Positions 24,644 through 33,350 of a DNA stretch of 64,000 bases are shown here, piece by piece (the stretch's first letter is position 1; each line of letters starts with the position of its first letter). A program made the position numbers and the translations under genes. The stretch is taken from assembly GCF_019645855.1 (NCBI RefSeq), contig NZ_CP080999.1, forward strand, positions 1,984,001-2,048,000, given 5' to 3'. Under the pieces are notes generated by a model, which saw only the letters and a program-made list of their open reading frames with translations, ran no database searches and was not told the DNA's origin. The DNA comes from Mycobacterium malmoense (lineage in GTDB: Bacteria; Actinomycetota; Actinomycetes; Mycobacteriales; Mycobacteriaceae).

Positions 24644-25144
24644 TCACACCGCGCGCAGGTAGCGCCTGGCGATGACGCGCTGGCCCAGCGGCACCAGCGG
24701 CCCACCGGCCCTGCTCCACCAGGTCGCGGGCCGGGAGAACGCCGACACCTCCGCAAAGACCGCCGAGGTGGTCGGGTCGTGGCGTACGACGAAGCGTTCC
24801 TCGCCGGACTCCGGATGACCCGGCAGGGTGCCGTAGGCGAACCCGCGGATATCCGGTTCGTCGATGACGTACACCACGCGGCACGGCGCGGGCAGGAAGC
24901 CCATTTTCACCAGCACGACGGTGGCGACTTCCGCGACCTCCGAGCTGGCCCACACCCGCAGGCCGGCGCCGCGCTGCATGCCCCAGCGCATGACGGCGTC
25001 GGCGGCTTGCTCGAAACGCTGTCGGCCCGTGCCGATCTGGGTCTCCAGCTGAAGGTGGCCATATCCCGCGGGCAGCTGACCGGCCGCCGTCGCACCCACC
25101 TCCGGGTAGGTCAGCGGAAGTTCCTCGAGCGCTGCTAGGTCCAC
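24644..25144 (-). CDS. DUF1990 family protein
   Basis: A 166-residue protein. LPLTYPEVGAT near the start and APCRVVYVIDEPDIRGFAYGTLPGHPESGEERFV (split here as APCRVVYVIDEP and GFAYGTLPGHPESGEE) are typical of DUF1990, a family found in actinobacteria and plants with no settled function. GTG 25144 is the likely start; it is divergent from the aldo/keto reductase gene, 59 bp away, and convergent with the nitronate monooxygenase gene. Confidence 0.8.
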   Translation of the reverse strand: MDLAALEELPLTYPEVGATAAGQLPAGYGHLQLETQIGTGRQRFEQAADAVMRWGMQRGAGLRVWASSEVAEVATVVLVKMGFLPAPCRVVYVIDEPDIRGFAYGTLPGHPESGEERFVVRHDPTTSAVFAEVSAFSRPATWWSRAGGPLVPLGQRVIARRYLRAV

Positions 25145-25203
25145 CCGCCCCAGCTTGCCACGCCGAGATGCGCGGCCGCGTTTCCGGCGTACGGTCTACA
25201 GAT

Positions 25204-26076
25204 GTGGCCAAAGCGATAGCCCAAGCATCCGGAACGTTCACCCTCGGCGGCGACCTGACCGTCAACCGACTCGGTTTCGGCGCCATGCGCATAACCGGCA
25301 AGGGCGTGTGGGGCCCGCCCGCCGACCGCGACGAATGCGTCCGGGTCCTGCGGCGCGCCGTCGAACTCGGCGTGAACTTCATCGACACCGCGGACTCCTA
25401 CGGCCCCTACGTGTCCGAGGAGATCATCCACGAGGCGCTGCACCCCTATGACGGCGTGGTGATCGCGACCAAGGCGGGGCTGCTGCGCACCGGCCCGGAC
25501 GTCTGGATCCCGCTGGGCAACCCCAGCTACCTGCGCCAGGAGTGCGAGATGAGCCTGCGCCGCCTCGGCGTCGACACGATCGACCTCTTCCAGCTGCACC
25601 GCATCGACCGCAACTTCCCGCTGGCCGACCAGGTCGGCGAGCTGCTCGCCCTGAAGAACGAGGGCAAGATCCGCCACATCGGCCTGTCCGAGATCGACGT
25701 CGACCAGCTCGACGCGGCCCAGCGGATCACCGAGATCGTGTCGGTGCAGAACATGTACAACCTGTCGTCGCGGGCGGCCGAACCGCTGCTGGACGCCGCG
25801 ACCAGCCGGGGCATCGGCTTCATTCCGTGGTTCCCGCTGGCCGCCGGGCCGCTGGCCGCCCCGGACGGCCCGCTGCAGCGCATCGCCGCCGAACACGACG
25901 CGACGCCGTCGCAACTGGCGCTGGCCTGGCTGCTGAAGCGTTCGCCGGTGATGCTGCCGATCCCGGGCACCTCCAGCGTCGCGCATTTGGAGGAGAACGT
26001 CGCGGCCGCCGAGATCACCCTGACCGACGAGGAGTTCGAGACTTTGGCGGCCGCCGGAGCGCAGACGACCGTGTAG
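25204..26076 (+). CDS. Aldo/keto reductase
   Basis: A 290-residue NAD(P)H-dependent oxidoreductase with the AKR tetrad in order: Asp and Tyr in FIDTADSYGPYVSE, Lys in VIATKAGL and His in FQLHRID. The C-terminal phosphate-binding segment is PIPGTSSVAHLEEN. I take GTG 25204 as the start: TACGGT lies 8 bp before it, a common leaderless arrangement in mycobacteria, and it matches the family start better than the longer frame from 25168. The substrate is unknown. Confidence 0.88.
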   Translation: MAKAIAQASGTFTLGGDLTVNRLGFGAMRITGKGVWGPPADRDECVRVLRRAVELGVNFIDTADSYGPYVSEEIIHEALHPYDGVVIATKAGLLRTGPDVWIPLGNPSYLRQECEMSLRRLGVDTIDLFQLHRIDRNFPLADQVGELLALKNEGKIRHIGLSEIDVDQLDAAQRITEIVSVQNMYNLSSRAAEPLLDAATSRGIGFIPWFPLAAGPLAAPDGPLQRIAAEHDATPSQLALAWLLKRSPVMLPIPGTSSVAHLEENVAAAEITLTDEEFETLAAAGAQTTV

Positions 26077-26087
26077 TCGCTGGAGCG

Positions 26088-26150
26088 CCGCGAAACTGTA
26101 TTCCACGACGCGTTTCGCGAGTGAACCCGTCGGTAGTTGCAGTCTCGCGG
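26088..26150. repeat. Intergenic inverted repeat (CGCGAAACT-type)
   Basis: CCGCGAAACTGTA (26088-26100) pairs with TGCAGTCTCGCGG (26138-26150) at 11 of 13 positions, and a third related copy (CGTTTCGCG) lies between them. It follows the aldo/keto reductase stop and may act as a terminator, or it may be a copy of a dispersed palindromic element. Confidence 0.5.
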
Positions 26151-26179
26151 GCTGGATGCGGGCTGGATACGGTGTCCTG

Positions 26180-26800
26180 GTGGCGGACAATCAGCGACAC
26201 CCCGGCGGCGGATTCAACCCGCCCGAGCCGACGACCAAGGGCGGGCCCGACTACGGGCGCTTCGTCGACGCCGTGCGCAAGCTGCAAGATCACGCTCGCG
26301 CCGTCGACGCGCCCGACGAGGTGATCACCGAGGCCGCCGACCTGCTGGAGAAGGTGTCGCTGCTACTGAGCCCGTTCGACGCCGACGAGTGGGAGTCGCC
26401 GTCCGGGCGGCGGATGGACCTGCCCATGCGCGGCAACATCCTGACGGTGCCGATGTCGGCGAGCAAGGGCGACGACGGCCGGATCCACGGCACGGCGCGC
26501 TTCGCCCGGTTTCACTTGGGCCGCAACGGCGCCGTGCACGGCGGGGCGCTGGGGATGCTGTTCGACACCGTGCTCGGGTTGACGTCCGCGGTCCTCACCG
26601 GCGGCCCCTACCAGCGCACCGCCTACCTGAAGATCGACTACCGCAACATCGTGCCGGTCGAAAAGGAATTGCGGTTCGACGCGGGAGTCGACAAGGTGGA
26701 CGGGCGCAAGATCTTCGTGTCCGGGCGGCTCAGCGACGGCGACACCCTGCTGACCGAAGCCGACGCCCTGTTCGTGCGGCTCAAGCCTGGCCAGCCCTGA
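26180..26800 (+). CDS. PaaI-type hotdog thioesterase
   Basis: A 206-residue protein. An N-terminal helical part (about 20-65) is followed by a hotdog domain with NGAVHGGALGMLFDTVLGL, which is the conserved active-site helix of PaaI-like acyl-CoA thioesterases, and YLKIDYRNIVPVEKEL. GTG 26180 is chosen because TACGGT (26168-26173) is followed by 6 bp and this codon, a leaderless promoter pattern; an ATG at 26156 would lie upstream of that -10. The thioester substrate is unknown. Confidence 0.82.
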   Translation: MADNQRHPGGGFNPPEPTTKGGPDYGRFVDAVRKLQDHARAVDAPDEVITEAADLLEKVSLLLSPFDADEWESPSGRRMDLPMRGNILTVPMSASKGDDGRIHGTARFARFHLGRNGAVHGGALGMLFDTVLGLTSAVLTGGPYQRTAYLKIDYRNIVPVEKELRFDAGVDKVDGRKIFVSGRLSDGDTLLTEADALFVRLKPGQP

Positions 26801-26885
26801 GGCCGGTCGGCCCCGATAGCATGGCAGCGACCACCGAAGGACTCGCAGGATTTATTAGGCCCTAACCTTTTGGAGAACCAACCCG

Positions 26886-28985
26886 ATGAGCGCCCCCGTC
26901 AACCCCGCCCCGGGAGCCCACCCGCAGCGCCCGGCCACGCCGGGCTTGCGGTCGCCGCAAGCCGCCATCCGGGTGCCCGCCGGGACCACCGCGGCCGCCG
27001 CGGTCGGTGAGGCGGGGTTGCCGCGGCGGGGAACGCCGGACGCGGTCGTCGTCGTCCGCGACGCCGACGGCAGGCTGCGCGACCTGAGTTGGGTGCCCGA
27101 CGCCGACACCGAGGTCATCCCGGTGGCGGCCAGCACCGACGAGGGCCGCAGCGTCATCCGGCATTCGACCGCGCACGTGTTGGCCCAGGCCGTCCAAGAC
27201 CTGTTCCCGCAGGCCAAATTGGGCATCGGGCCACCCATCACCGACGGCTTCTACTACGACTTCGACGTGGCGGAGCCGTTCACGCCCGAGGACTTGGACA
27301 AGCTGGAAAAGCGGATGCGCCAGATCGTCAAGGACGGCCAGCTGTTCGACCGGCGCGTCTACGCGTCCAAGGACCAGGCGCGCGAAGAGCTGGCCGACGA
27401 GCCCTACAAGCTCGAGCTTGTCGACGACAAGTCCGGCGACCCTGACGTCATGGAGGTCGGCGGCGACGAACTCACCGCCTACGACAACCTCAATCCCCGC
27501 ACCCGCGAACGCGTTTGGGGCGACCTGTGCCGGGGACCGCACATCCCCACGACCAAGCACATCCCGGCGTTCAAGCTCACCCGAAGCTCGGCGGCCTACT
27601 GGCGGGGAAATCAGGAAAACGCCAGCCTGCAACGCATCTACGGCACGGCCTGGGAGTCGCAGGAGGCGCTGGATGCCTACCTTCAGCTGATCGCCGAAGC
27701 CCAGCGCCGCGACCACCGCAAGCTGGGCGTCGAGCTGGACCTGTTCAGTTTCCCCGACGAAATCGGTTCGGGCCTAGCGGTTTTCCACCCCAAGGGCGGC
27801 ATCGTGCGCAGGGAGCTGGAGGAGTACTCGCGGCGCAAGCACATCGATGCCGGATACGAATTCGTCAACACCCCGCACATCACCAAGGCGCAGCTGTTCC
27901 ACACGTCGGGCCACCTGGACTGGTACGCCGACGGCATGTTCCCGCCGATGCACCTCGACGCCGAGTACGACGCCGACGGCGCGGTGCGCAAGCCGGGCCA
28001 GGACTACTACCTCAAGCCGATGAACTGCCCGATGCACACCCTGATCTTTGCCTCCCGCGGGCGCTCGTATCGGGAACTTCCGTTGCGGCTCTTCGAGTTT
28101 GGGACCGTATACCGCTACGAGAAGTCCGGCGTGGTGCACGGGCTGACCCGGGCGCGCGGGTTCACCATGGACGACTCGCACATCTACTGCACCCGCGAGC
28201 AACTGCACGACGAGCTGGCGTCGCTGCTGCGGTTCGTGCTCGAGCTGCTCGGCGACTACGGGCTGCAGGACTTCTATTTGGAGCTCTCCACCAAGGACCC
28301 GGAGAAGTTCGTCGGCTCCGACGACATGTGGGAGCAGGCCACCAACGCCCTGGCCGAAGTGGCGGCGGAGTCGGGCCTCGAGCTGGTTCCCGATCCCGGC
28401 GGTGCGGCGTTCTACGGCCCGAAGATCTCGGTGCAGGCCCGCGACGCCCTGGGCCGCAGCTGGCAGATGTCGACCATCCAGGTGGACTTCAACTTCCCGG
28501 AGCGTTTCGAGCTGGAGTACACCGCCCCGGACGGGACCCGCCGGCGGCCGGTGATGATCCACCGCGCGCTGTTCGGGTCGATCGAGCGGTTCTTCGGCAT
28601 CCTCACCGAGCACTACGCCGGGGCGTTCCCGGCGTGGCTGGCGCCCGTCCAGGTGGTCGGCATCCCGGTCGCCGACGAGCACGTGCCCTACCTGGAAAGC
28701 ATTGCTGCGCAACTGAAGTCGCACGGGGTGCGGGTCGAGGTGGACGGCAGCGACGATCGGATGGCCAAGAAGATCGTCCACCACACCGGCCAGAAGGTGC
28801 CGTTCATGCTGCTGGCCGGCGACCGCGACGTGGCCGCCGGGGCGGTGAGCTTCCGTTTCGGTGACCGCACACAGCTCAACGGCGTGCCCCGCGACGGCGC
28901 GGTCGAGGCCATCGTCAAGTGGATCGCCGATCGCGAGAACGCCGCTCCCACAGCAGCATTGGTGAAAGTGGCAAGTGGTGAGTGA
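26886..28985 (+). CDS. thrS: Threonyl-tRNA synthetase
   Basis: A 699-residue class II synthetase. TGS domain at about 25-90, editing domain (SAD; STAHVLAQAVQDLFPQAKLG with HSTAH), then the catalytic core with TSGHLDWYADGMFPPM, the zinc/threonine site KPMNCPMHTLIF, motif 2 FEFGTVYRYEKSG and motif 3 HRALFGSIERFFGILTEHY; the anticodon domain ends the protein. GGAG lies upstream of the ATG. The stop overlaps the start of the HIT gene by 8 bp, as in M. tuberculosis Rv2614c-Rv2613c. Confidence 0.97.
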   Translation: MSAPVNPAPGAHPQRPATPGLRSPQAAIRVPAGTTAAAAVGEAGLPRRGTPDAVVVVRDADGRLRDLSWVPDADTEVIPVAASTDEGRSVIRHSTAHVLAQAVQDLFPQAKLGIGPPITDGFYYDFDVAEPFTPEDLDKLEKRMRQIVKDGQLFDRRVYASKDQAREELADEPYKLELVDDKSGDPDVMEVGGDELTAYDNLNPRTRERVWGDLCRGPHIPTTKHIPAFKLTRSSAAYWRGNQENASLQRIYGTAWESQEALDAYLQLIAEAQRRDHRKLGVELDLFSFPDEIGSGLAVFHPKGGIVRRELEEYSRRKHIDAGYEFVNTPHITKAQLFHTSGHLDWYADGMFPPMHLDAEYDADGAVRKPGQDYYLKPMNCPMHTLIFASRGRSYRELPLRLFEFGTVYRYEKSGVVHGLTRARGFTMDDSHIYCTREQLHDELASLLRFVLELLGDYGLQDFYLELSTKDPEKFVGSDDMWEQATNALAEVAAESGLELVPDPGGAAFYGPKISVQARDALGRSWQMSTIQVDFNFPERFELEYTAPDGTRRRPVMIHRALFGSIERFFGILTEHYAGAFPAWLAPVQVVGIPVADEHVPYLESIAAQLKSHGVRVEVDGSDDRMAKKIVHHTGQKVPFMLLAGDRDVAAGAVSFRFGDRTQLNGVPRDGAVEAIVKWIADRENAAPTAALVKVASGE

Positions 28986-29571
28986 CCGGGAAAGGGCCCA
29001 GGGCAAAGCCGGGGAATGCGGCGGCCGCACCGAAGACACCATCCTCGACAGGGGCGTCGGCGAGCCGGACCATCTGCAGCGGTTGTGGACGCCGTACCGG
29101 ATGACGTATCTGGCCGAGGCGCCGATCAAGCGCGACAACGGCAAATCCGAGCAGCCGTTCACCGACATTCCGCGTCTGCCCGACGAGGACGGCCTGGTGG
29201 TCGCTCGCGGCGAGCTCGTCTACGCGGTGCTCAACCTCTATCCCTACAATCCCGGGCATCTCATGGTGGTGCCCTACCGGCGGGTCTCCGAGCTCGAGGA
29301 GCTGACCGAGGCGGAGAGCGCGGAGTTGATGGCGTTCATCCAGAAGGCGATTCGCGTCATCAAGAACGTGTCGCGGCCGCACGGCTTCAACGTCGGCCTG
29401 AACCTGGGAACGTCGGCGGGGGGATCGCTGGCCGAGCATCTGCACGTGCACGTCGTGCCGCGCTGGGGTGGCGATGCCAACTTCATCACCATCGTCGGCG
29501 GGTCGAAAGTCATCCCGCAGTTGCTGCGCGAGACTCGTCAGCTGCTGGCCACGGAGTGGGCAAAGCAGTGA
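28978..29571 (+). CDS. HIT-family AP4A phosphorylase-like protein (Rv2613c)
   Basis: A 197-residue protein with the histidine triad HLHVHVVPRWGG near 145-156 and LNLYPYNPGHLMVVPYRR. It is nearly identical in its core to Rv2613c, which was described as a diadenosine tetraphosphate phosphorylase. It would break down AP4A, a by-product of aminoacyl-tRNA synthetases such as ThrS next door. GTG 28978 overlaps the thrS stop; an adjacent GTG at 28975 is equally possible. Confidence 0.9.
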   Translation: MSDRERAQGKAGECGGRTEDTILDRGVGEPDHLQRLWTPYRMTYLAEAPIKRDNGKSEQPFTDIPRLPDEDGLVVARGELVYAVLNLYPYNPGHLMVVPYRRVSELEELTEAESAELMAFIQKAIRVIKNVSRPHGFNVGLNLGTSAGGSLAEHLHVHVVPRWGGDANFITIVGGSKVIPQLLRETRQLLATEWAKQ

Positions 29572-30224
29572 GCAAGGTGCCGTTCCTGTCCCGGGCGGCG
29601 TTCGCGCGGCTCACCGTTCCGACCGCCAGGGCATGCCTGCGGGTGGGATTGACCCCGGACGCCGTCACGATTTTGGGCACCGTCGTGGCGGTCGCGGGGG
29701 CGCTGGCGCTTTTCCCGACGGGCAAGCTGTTCGCCGGCGCGGTGGTGGTCTCGTTCTTCGTGCTCTTCGACATGCTCGACGGCGCGATGGCCCGGGAAAG
29801 GGGCGGCGGCACCCGCTTCGGTGCGGTGCTGGACGCCACCTGTGACCGCGTCAGCGACGGCGCGGTGTTCTGCGGGCTGCTGTGGTGGATCGCGTTCGGC
29901 CTGCACGATCGGCCGCTGGTGGTGGCCACCCTGATCTGCCTGGTCACCTCGCAGGTGATCTCCTACATCAAGGCCAGGGCAGAAGCCAGCGGGCTGCGCG
30001 GCGGCGGCGGCATCATCGAACGGCCGGAACGGCTGATCATCGTGCTGGTCGGAACCGGCGTATCGGACTTTCCGTTTGTTCCCTGGCCGCCGGCGCTACC
30101 GGTGGCGATGTGGCTGCTGGCGGTGGCCAGCCTGGTCACCTGCGCGCAGCGCCTGCGCACGGTGCGGACCTCGCCGGGAGCCAGCGATCCCATGGATCCC
30201 GTGGCGGGATCGAGCGAGCCGTGA
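29568..30224 (+). CDS. pgsA1: Phosphatidylinositol phosphate synthase PgsA
   Basis: A 218-residue integral membrane CDP-alcohol phosphotransferase. The motif D-x2-D-G-x2-A-R-x8-G-x3-D-x3-D is present as DMLDGAMAR with GAVLDATCD. It has about six helices. It makes phosphatidylinositol phosphate from CDP-diacylglycerol and inositol phosphate, the base of PIM, LM and LAM. The GTG start overlaps the HIT stop (GTGA), and the stop overlaps the next GTG in the same way, so the PI/PIM genes are tightly coupled. Confidence 0.93.
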   Translation: MSKVPFLSRAAFARLTVPTARACLRVGLTPDAVTILGTVVAVAGALALFPTGKLFAGAVVVSFFVLFDMLDGAMARERGGGTRFGAVLDATCDRVSDGAVFCGLLWWIAFGLHDRPLVVATLICLVTSQVISYIKARAEASGLRGGGGIIERPERLIIVLVGTGVSDFPFVPWPPALPVAMWLLAVASLVTCAQRLRTVRTSPGASDPMDPVAGSSEP

Positions 30225-31159
30225 TCGTGGGTCGCCTGGCGGTGACCCATACCGCCACCGACTGGGCGTACGCGGCCGGCTGGATGGCCATGCGGGCACT
30301 GCCGGAGTTCGCCGCGCGCAGCGCATTCGACGCCGGAGCGCGGTATGCGGCCCGCCGCGGCGGGCCCGACCAGTTGCGTAAGAACCTGGCCCGCGTCATC
30401 GGCGCGCGCCCGGCCGACGTGCCGGACGCGCTGATGCGCGCCTCGCTGGCCTCCTATGGCCGCTACTGGCGGGAGACCTTCCGCCTGCCGACGATGGACC
30501 TGCCCGCGCTGGCGCGCCGGCTCGACGACTCGATGCTGGGGCAAGACCATCTGGATGCGGCGCTGGCCGCCGGCCGCGGCGCGGTGCTCGCGCTGCCGCA
30601 CAGCGGCAACTGGGACATGGCCGGGGTATGGCTGGCGCACGCCCACGGCACCTTCACCACCGTCGCCGAGCGCCTCAAACCCGAGTCGCTGTACCGGCGT
30701 TTCATCCGTTACCGGGAAAGCCTCGGCTTCGAAGTGCTGCCGCTGTCCGGCGGCCAACGACCACCCTTCGAGGTGTTGTGCGACCGGCTGCGGGACAACC
30801 GGGTGGTGTGCCTGATGGCCGAGCGCGACCTGACCCGCACCGGTGTCGAGGTCGAGTTCTTCGGCGAACCCACCCGGATGCCGGCCGGGCCGGCGAAACT
30901 GGCGATCGCGACCGGGGCGGCCTTGCTGCCGGTGCACTGCTGGTTCGAGGAGAACGGCTGGAAACAATCGATACACCCGGCGCTGGACTGCACCGGCGGC
31001 GACGTCTGTGATGTTCAAGCCATCACCCAGGCGCTGGCCGATCAGTTCGCCAAGAACATCGCCGCCCACCCCGAGGACTGGCATATGCTGCAGCCGCAGT
31101 GGCTGGCCGACCTGTCCACTGACAGGCGGGCCAAACGGGCCCGGCTGGGGGAAGTTTGA
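30221..31159 (+). CDS. patA: PIM acyltransferase PatA (Rv2611c-like)
   Basis: A 312-residue membrane-associated acyltransferase of the LpxL/PlsC-like group. The H-x4-D motif is HSGNWD, with a later LMAERDLTRTG holding the conserved Glu. PatA moves palmitate from palmitoyl-CoA to the 6-position of the mannose that PimA adds to phosphatidylinositol. Gene order between pgsA1 and pimA supports the call. Confidence 0.92.
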   Translation: MIVGRLAVTHTATDWAYAAGWMAMRALPEFAARSAFDAGARYAARRGGPDQLRKNLARVIGARPADVPDALMRASLASYGRYWRETFRLPTMDLPALARRLDDSMLGQDHLDAALAAGRGAVLALPHSGNWDMAGVWLAHAHGTFTTVAERLKPESLYRRFIRYRESLGFEVLPLSGGQRPPFEVLCDRLRDNRVVCLMAERDLTRTGVEVEFFGEPTRMPAGPAKLAIATGAALLPVHCWFEENGWKQSIHPALDCTGGDVCDVQAITQALADQFAKNIAAHPEDWHMLQPQWLADLSTDRRAKRARLGEV

Positions 31160-32295
31160 TGCGGATCGGGATGGTGTGCCCGTACTCGTTCGACGTGCCG
31201 GGCGGGGTGCAGTCCCATGTCTTGCAACTGGCCGAGGTGATGCGCGCCCGCGGCCACCAGGTGAGCGTGCTGGCGCCGGTGTCGCCGCGCGCCTCGCTGC
31301 CCGACTACGTCGTCTCCGCCGGCAGGGCCGTCCCCATTCCCTACAACGGGTCGGTGGCCCGGCTGCGGTTCGGTCCGGCCACCCACCGCAAGGTCAGGAG
31401 GTGGCTCATACAGGGTGACTTTGATGTGCTGCACCTGCATGAGCCCAACGCGCCCAGCCTGTCGATGCTGGCCCTGAACATCGCTGAGGGGCCGATCGTG
31501 GCGACGTTTCACACGTCGACCACCAAATCGCTGACCCTGACGGTCTTCCAGGGCATCCTGCGGCCGATGCACGAGAAGATCGTCGGCCGCATCGCGGTGT
31601 CCGACCTGGCCCGGCGCTGGCAGATGGAGGCGCTGGGCACCGACGCGGTGGAGATCCCCAACGGCGTCGACGTCGCCTCGTTCGCCTCGGCACCGCGGCT
31701 GGACGGATACCCGCGGCCGGGCAAAACGGTGTTGTTCCTCGGCCGCTACGACGAGCCCCGCAAGGGCGTGTCGGTGCTGCTCGACGCGCTGCCACGGGTG
31801 ATCGAGCGCTTCGGCGACGTGCAGCTGCTGATCGTCGGACGCGGCGACGAGGACCAATTGCGCGGCCAGGCAACCGGATTGGTGAAACACCTCCGCTTTC
31901 TCGGCCAGGTCGACGACGCCGGCAAAGCGTCGGCGATGCGCAGCGCCGACGTCTACTGCGCGCCCAACACCGGAGGGGAGAGTTTCGGCATTGTCCTGGT
32001 CGAGGCGATGGCCGCCGGCACCCCGGTGGTGGCCAGCGACCTGGACGCCTTCCGGCGCGTGCTGCGCGACGGTGAGTGCGGGCGGCTGGTACCGGTTGAC
32101 CCCCCAGATTTGCAGGCCGCCGCGCTGGCCGACGCGCTCATCGAGGTGCTGGAGAACGACGTGCTGCGCGAACGTTACGTGGCGGCCGGTTCGAAGGCGG
32201 TTCAGCGGTACGACTGGTCGGTGGTGGCCAGCCAGATCATGCGGGTGTACGAGACCGTCGCCGGCCCGGGTGCCAAGGTCCAGGTGGCCAGCTGA
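31159..32295 (+). CDS. pimA: Phosphatidylinositol mannosyltransferase PimA
   Basis: A 378-residue GT4 (GT-B fold) enzyme starting MRIGMVCPYSFDVPGGVQSH, with the glycine loop of the acceptor domain (PGGVQSH) and the donor site ESFGIVLVEAMAAGTPVVAS with its E-x7-E motif. It transfers mannose from GDP-mannose to the 2-position of inositol at the inner face of the membrane. ATG 31159 overlaps the patA stop; a TTG just before it is unlikely. Confidence 0.95.
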   Translation: MRIGMVCPYSFDVPGGVQSHVLQLAEVMRARGHQVSVLAPVSPRASLPDYVVSAGRAVPIPYNGSVARLRFGPATHRKVRRWLIQGDFDVLHLHEPNAPSLSMLALNIAEGPIVATFHTSTTKSLTLTVFQGILRPMHEKIVGRIAVSDLARRWQMEALGTDAVEIPNGVDVASFASAPRLDGYPRPGKTVLFLGRYDEPRKGVSVLLDALPRVIERFGDVQLLIVGRGDEDQLRGQATGLVKHLRFLGQVDDAGKASAMRSADVYCAPNTGGESFGIVLVEAMAAGTPVVASDLDAFRRVLRDGECGRLVPVDPPDLQAAALADALIEVLENDVLRERYVAAGSKAVQRYDWSVVASQIMRVYETVAGPGAKVQVAS

Positions 32296-33347
32296 TGACG
32301 TGGCTGATCGTCGCTGTCTTGGTATTGGTGGCGCTGGTCAGCTTGGCCGGCGCCTGGGCGTATCGGACGGCCAACCGGCTGGACCGGCTGCATGTCCGCT
32401 ACGACCTGTCGTGGCAGGCGCTGGACGGTGCGCTGGCGCGGCGCGCCGTCGTGGCGCGCGCTGTCGCGATCGACGCCTATGGCGGCGCGTCGAAAGCCGC
32501 CGAGGGGAGGCGGCTCGTGGCGCTCGCCGACGCCGCGGAGGGCGCACCCCAGCACGCGCGTGAGGCGTGCGAAAACGAGCTTTCGGCCGCGCTGGCGATG
32601 GTTGATCCGGCGTCACTGCCGGCCGGTCTGATCGCCGAGTTGGCCGACGCCGAGGCCCGCGTACTGCTGGCCCGCCGATTCCACAACGACGCAGTTCGCG
32701 ACACCCTCGCGCTGGCCGAGCGGCACCTGGTGCGCGCGTTTCGGCTCGGCGGAACCGCTTCGCTGCCAAGCTATTTCGAAATCGTCGAGCCGCCGCAGAC
32801 GTTGGCGCAAGGCGGCTCGAGCGCGCCAGGCGTGCTCAGGCACCGCACGTCGGCGCGGGTGGTGCTGCTCGACGAGGCCGGCGCCGTGCTGCTGCTGTGC
32901 GGGTCGGACCCGGCAAATCCCGCCTTTGGAGACGGGGCCGCGCCGAGGTGGTGGTTCACCGTCGGCGGGGAGGTGCGGGACGGCGAGCGGCTGGCCGAGG
33001 CCGCCGCACGGGAATTGGCCGAAGAGACCGGTCTGCGGGTCGCGCCGGCCGACTTGGTCGGGCCCATCTGGCGCCGCGACGAGGTCTTCGAGTTCAACGG
33101 CTCACTGATCGACAGCGAGGAGTTCTTCTTCGTTCACCGCACGCACCGGTTCGAGCCGTCAACGGCCGGGCGGACCGAGCTGGAACGCCGCTACCTCCAC
33201 GGTCACCGCTGGTGCGACGCCGCCGACATCGCCCACCTGGTGGCCGGCGGCCAGACCGTGTACCCGCTTCAGCTGTCCGAACTGCTTACCGACGCCCACA
33301 CGCTGGCCGGCGGGCGGGCGCCGCGCCAGCTGCAGTCCATCCGCTGA
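32295..33347 (+). CDS. Membrane-anchored NUDIX hydrolase (Rv2609c-like)
   Basis: A 350-residue protein. One N-terminal transmembrane helix (VAVLVLVALVSLAGAWAY), a helical spacer domain (about 30-150), then a NUDIX domain with the complete box G-x5-E-x7-REL-x2-E-x-TG (GGEVRDGE then RELAEETGL). It would hydrolyse a nucleoside diphosphate derivative at the cytosolic membrane face. It shares one base with the pimA stop and closes the PIM operon as in M. tuberculosis; the substrate is unknown. Confidence 0.88.
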   Translation: MTWLIVAVLVLVALVSLAGAWAYRTANRLDRLHVRYDLSWQALDGALARRAVVARAVAIDAYGGASKAAEGRRLVALADAAEGAPQHAREACENELSAALAMVDPASLPAGLIAELADAEARVLLARRFHNDAVRDTLALAERHLVRAFRLGGTASLPSYFEIVEPPQTLAQGGSSAPGVLRHRTSARVVLLDEAGAVLLLCGSDPANPAFGDGAAPRWWFTVGGEVRDGERLAEAAARELAEETGLRVAPADLVGPIWRRDEVFEFNGSLIDSEEFFFVHRTHRFEPSTAGRTELERRYLHGHRWCDAADIAHLVAGGQTVYPLQLSELLTDAHTLAGGRAPRQLQSIR

Positions 33348-33350
33348 TCC

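Noticed and set aside
26821..26865. A 14-codon frame (MAATTEGLAGFIRP) before thrS, as a possible leader peptide
   Set aside because: Only two adjacent Thr codons, no terminator hairpin behind it, and no ribosome site; too little to call attenuation. No T-box features (specifier hairpin, TGG-type bulge) were seen either.
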